Origin: an uncultured Clostridia bacterium
GTDB lineage: Bacteria; Bacillota; Clostridia; Oscillospirales; Oscillospiraceae
DNA length: 12,202 nt
Assembly (NCBI GenBank): GCA_938049125.1
Contig: CALICR010000214.1
Span: 1-12,202, forward strand
Direction: 5' to 3'
In this document: one piece after another, positions 11,538 through 12,202 of the stretch
How positions within the stretch are numbered: position 1 is the first letter of the stretch
Layout: each line of letters starts with the position of its first letter
Notes under the pieces: generated by a model
The model's input: only the letters and a program-made list of their open reading frames with translations
The model's database searches: none
What the model was told of the DNA's origin: nothing
Made by a program: the position numbers and the translations under genes

Positions 11538-12202
11538 TCAGTGGATGAGATTGAAGCCCAGGATGACGATGCCCAGGACCACCAGGACGACGCCGGTGGC
11601 GCGGTTGAGGGTCTTCGGCGTGGCCTTGTTGGCGAAGACGGCGGCGATGCGCGCCCAGAGGAGCGTGAAGAGCACGCAGAGGCCAAAGACGGTCCAGTCC
11701 GGCGCGCCGCCGATCATGAAGTGGGAGACGGCCCCGGTCAGCGCTGTGAACGTCATGATGAACACGCTGGTGCCCACAGCGGTCTTCAGCTCGTAGCCCA
11801 GCACCGTGGTCAGGATGAGCAGCATCATCATGCCGCCGCCCGCGCCGATGAAGCCGCAGATGAAGCCGATAACCATGCCGCAGACCAGGGACTGGACGGC
11901 CCGCTTTTTGGGAGAGACGCCCTGCATGGCCTCCTTTGTGGTCATGACGGGCCGGACGATGAACTTGACGCCCAGGAGCAGCGTCATGAACACGGAGAAA
12001 TTCCCCATGGTCGTGGACGGCACCAGGCTGGCGATGTAGCTGCCGATGACCGTGAAAGTCAGGACGCTGGCCATCATGATGAGACCGTTGCGGACGTCGA
12101 GGTTCTTGTTTTTATGGTAGGTGTAGGCCGAGACGGCGCTGGCCAGCACGTCCGAGGACAGGGCGATGCCCACCGCCATATAGGGGTCCATGCCAAGGAA
12201 GG
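11538..12202 (-). CDS. Sulfite exporter TauE/SafE family permease (5' end beyond window)
   Basis: The frame runs off the right edge; about 221 codons are present and roughly the first 25-30 residues appear to be missing compared with the usual 250-270. The ATG at 12191 is not taken as the start because the frame stays open to base 12202 (FLG before MDPYMAVGIAL), matching the family pattern. The protein is very hydrophobic, with about seven transmembrane helices left. Two family-like repeats are visible: the N-terminal MAVGIALSSDV segment and, in the second half, GFIGAGGGMMMLLIL followed by LKTAVGTSVFIMTFTALTG. Members export sulfite, sulfoacetate or other sulfur-containing or organic anions across the cytoplasmic membrane, and the substrate cannot be inferred here. 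It converges with the GerMN operon across a terminator. Confidence 0.9.
   Translation of the reverse strand, partial: FLGMDPYMAVGIALSSDVLASAVSAYTYHKNKNLDVRNGLIMMASVLTFTVIGSYIASLVPSTTMGNFSVFMTLLLGVKFIVRPVMTTKEAMQGVSPKKRAVQSLVCGMVIGFICGFIGAGGGMMMLLILTTVLGYELKTAVGTSVFIMTFTALTGAVSHFMIGGAPDWTVFGLCVLFTLLWARIAAVFANKATPKTLNRATGVVLVVLGIVILGFNLIH

Overview
The window is GC-rich, protein-dense bacterial chromosome. The gene set suggests a Gram-positive anaerobe of the class Clostridia, most likely the Oscillospiraceae/Ruminococcaceae group. The signs are an ECF-type sigma factor coupled to a membrane protein, split ThrE-type exporter subunits, an RNHCP-domain protein, a GerMN lipoprotein, strong AGGAGG-type ribosome binding sites and vegetative TTGACA/TATAAT promoters. 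I cannot name the genus from sequence alone. No tRNA, rRNA, CRISPR array, insertion sequence or phage gene was seen, and nothing clearly suggests recent transfer.

Layout, left to right. The C-terminal part of an MgtC/SapB membrane protein (+) enters from the left edge and ends at a perfect 18-bp bidirectional terminator. An MTA/SAH nucleosidase (-) then diverges from an ECF-type sigma factor (+), whose stop overlaps a TTG-started membrane protein that is probably its anti-sigma factor or effector. Two hairpins separate this from an RNHCP zinc-ribbon gene (-) with a structured leader of about 155 nt, which diverges from a TfoX N-terminal-domain gene (+). Next come a two-gene ThrE/YjjPB-type exporter (-) and a D-Ala-D-Ala carboxypeptidase followed 4 nt later by a family 4 uracil-DNA glycosylase (-). 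Facing away from the carboxypeptidase is a tight (+) operon: a ComEA-like HhH protein, an OmpR/PhoB response regulator, a sensor histidine kinase and a lipoprotein with three GerMN-like modules. A 3'-terminal TauE/SafE permease (-) runs off the right edge.

Four themes stand out. (1) The comEA-like/response regulator/kinase/GerMN-lipoprotein operon resembles the actinobacterial mtrA-mtrB-lpqB arrangement and may be an envelope-sensing module. (2) Its promoter and that of the carboxypeptidase interlock: the -10 boxes mirror each other 8 bp apart, and a 15-bp palindrome covers one -35, so the two units may be co-controlled. (3) The histidine kinase frame is open across the first transmembrane helix but has no ordinary start codon. 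The expected ATGA overlap start sits one base out of frame, which points to a 1-nt deletion, a sequencing error or a non-canonical start. (4) The sigma-factor/nucleosidase divergent promoters have identical -35 hexamers inside a 9-bp inverted repeat.

Functions are assigned by recognising motifs and family resemblance by eye. No database search was run.
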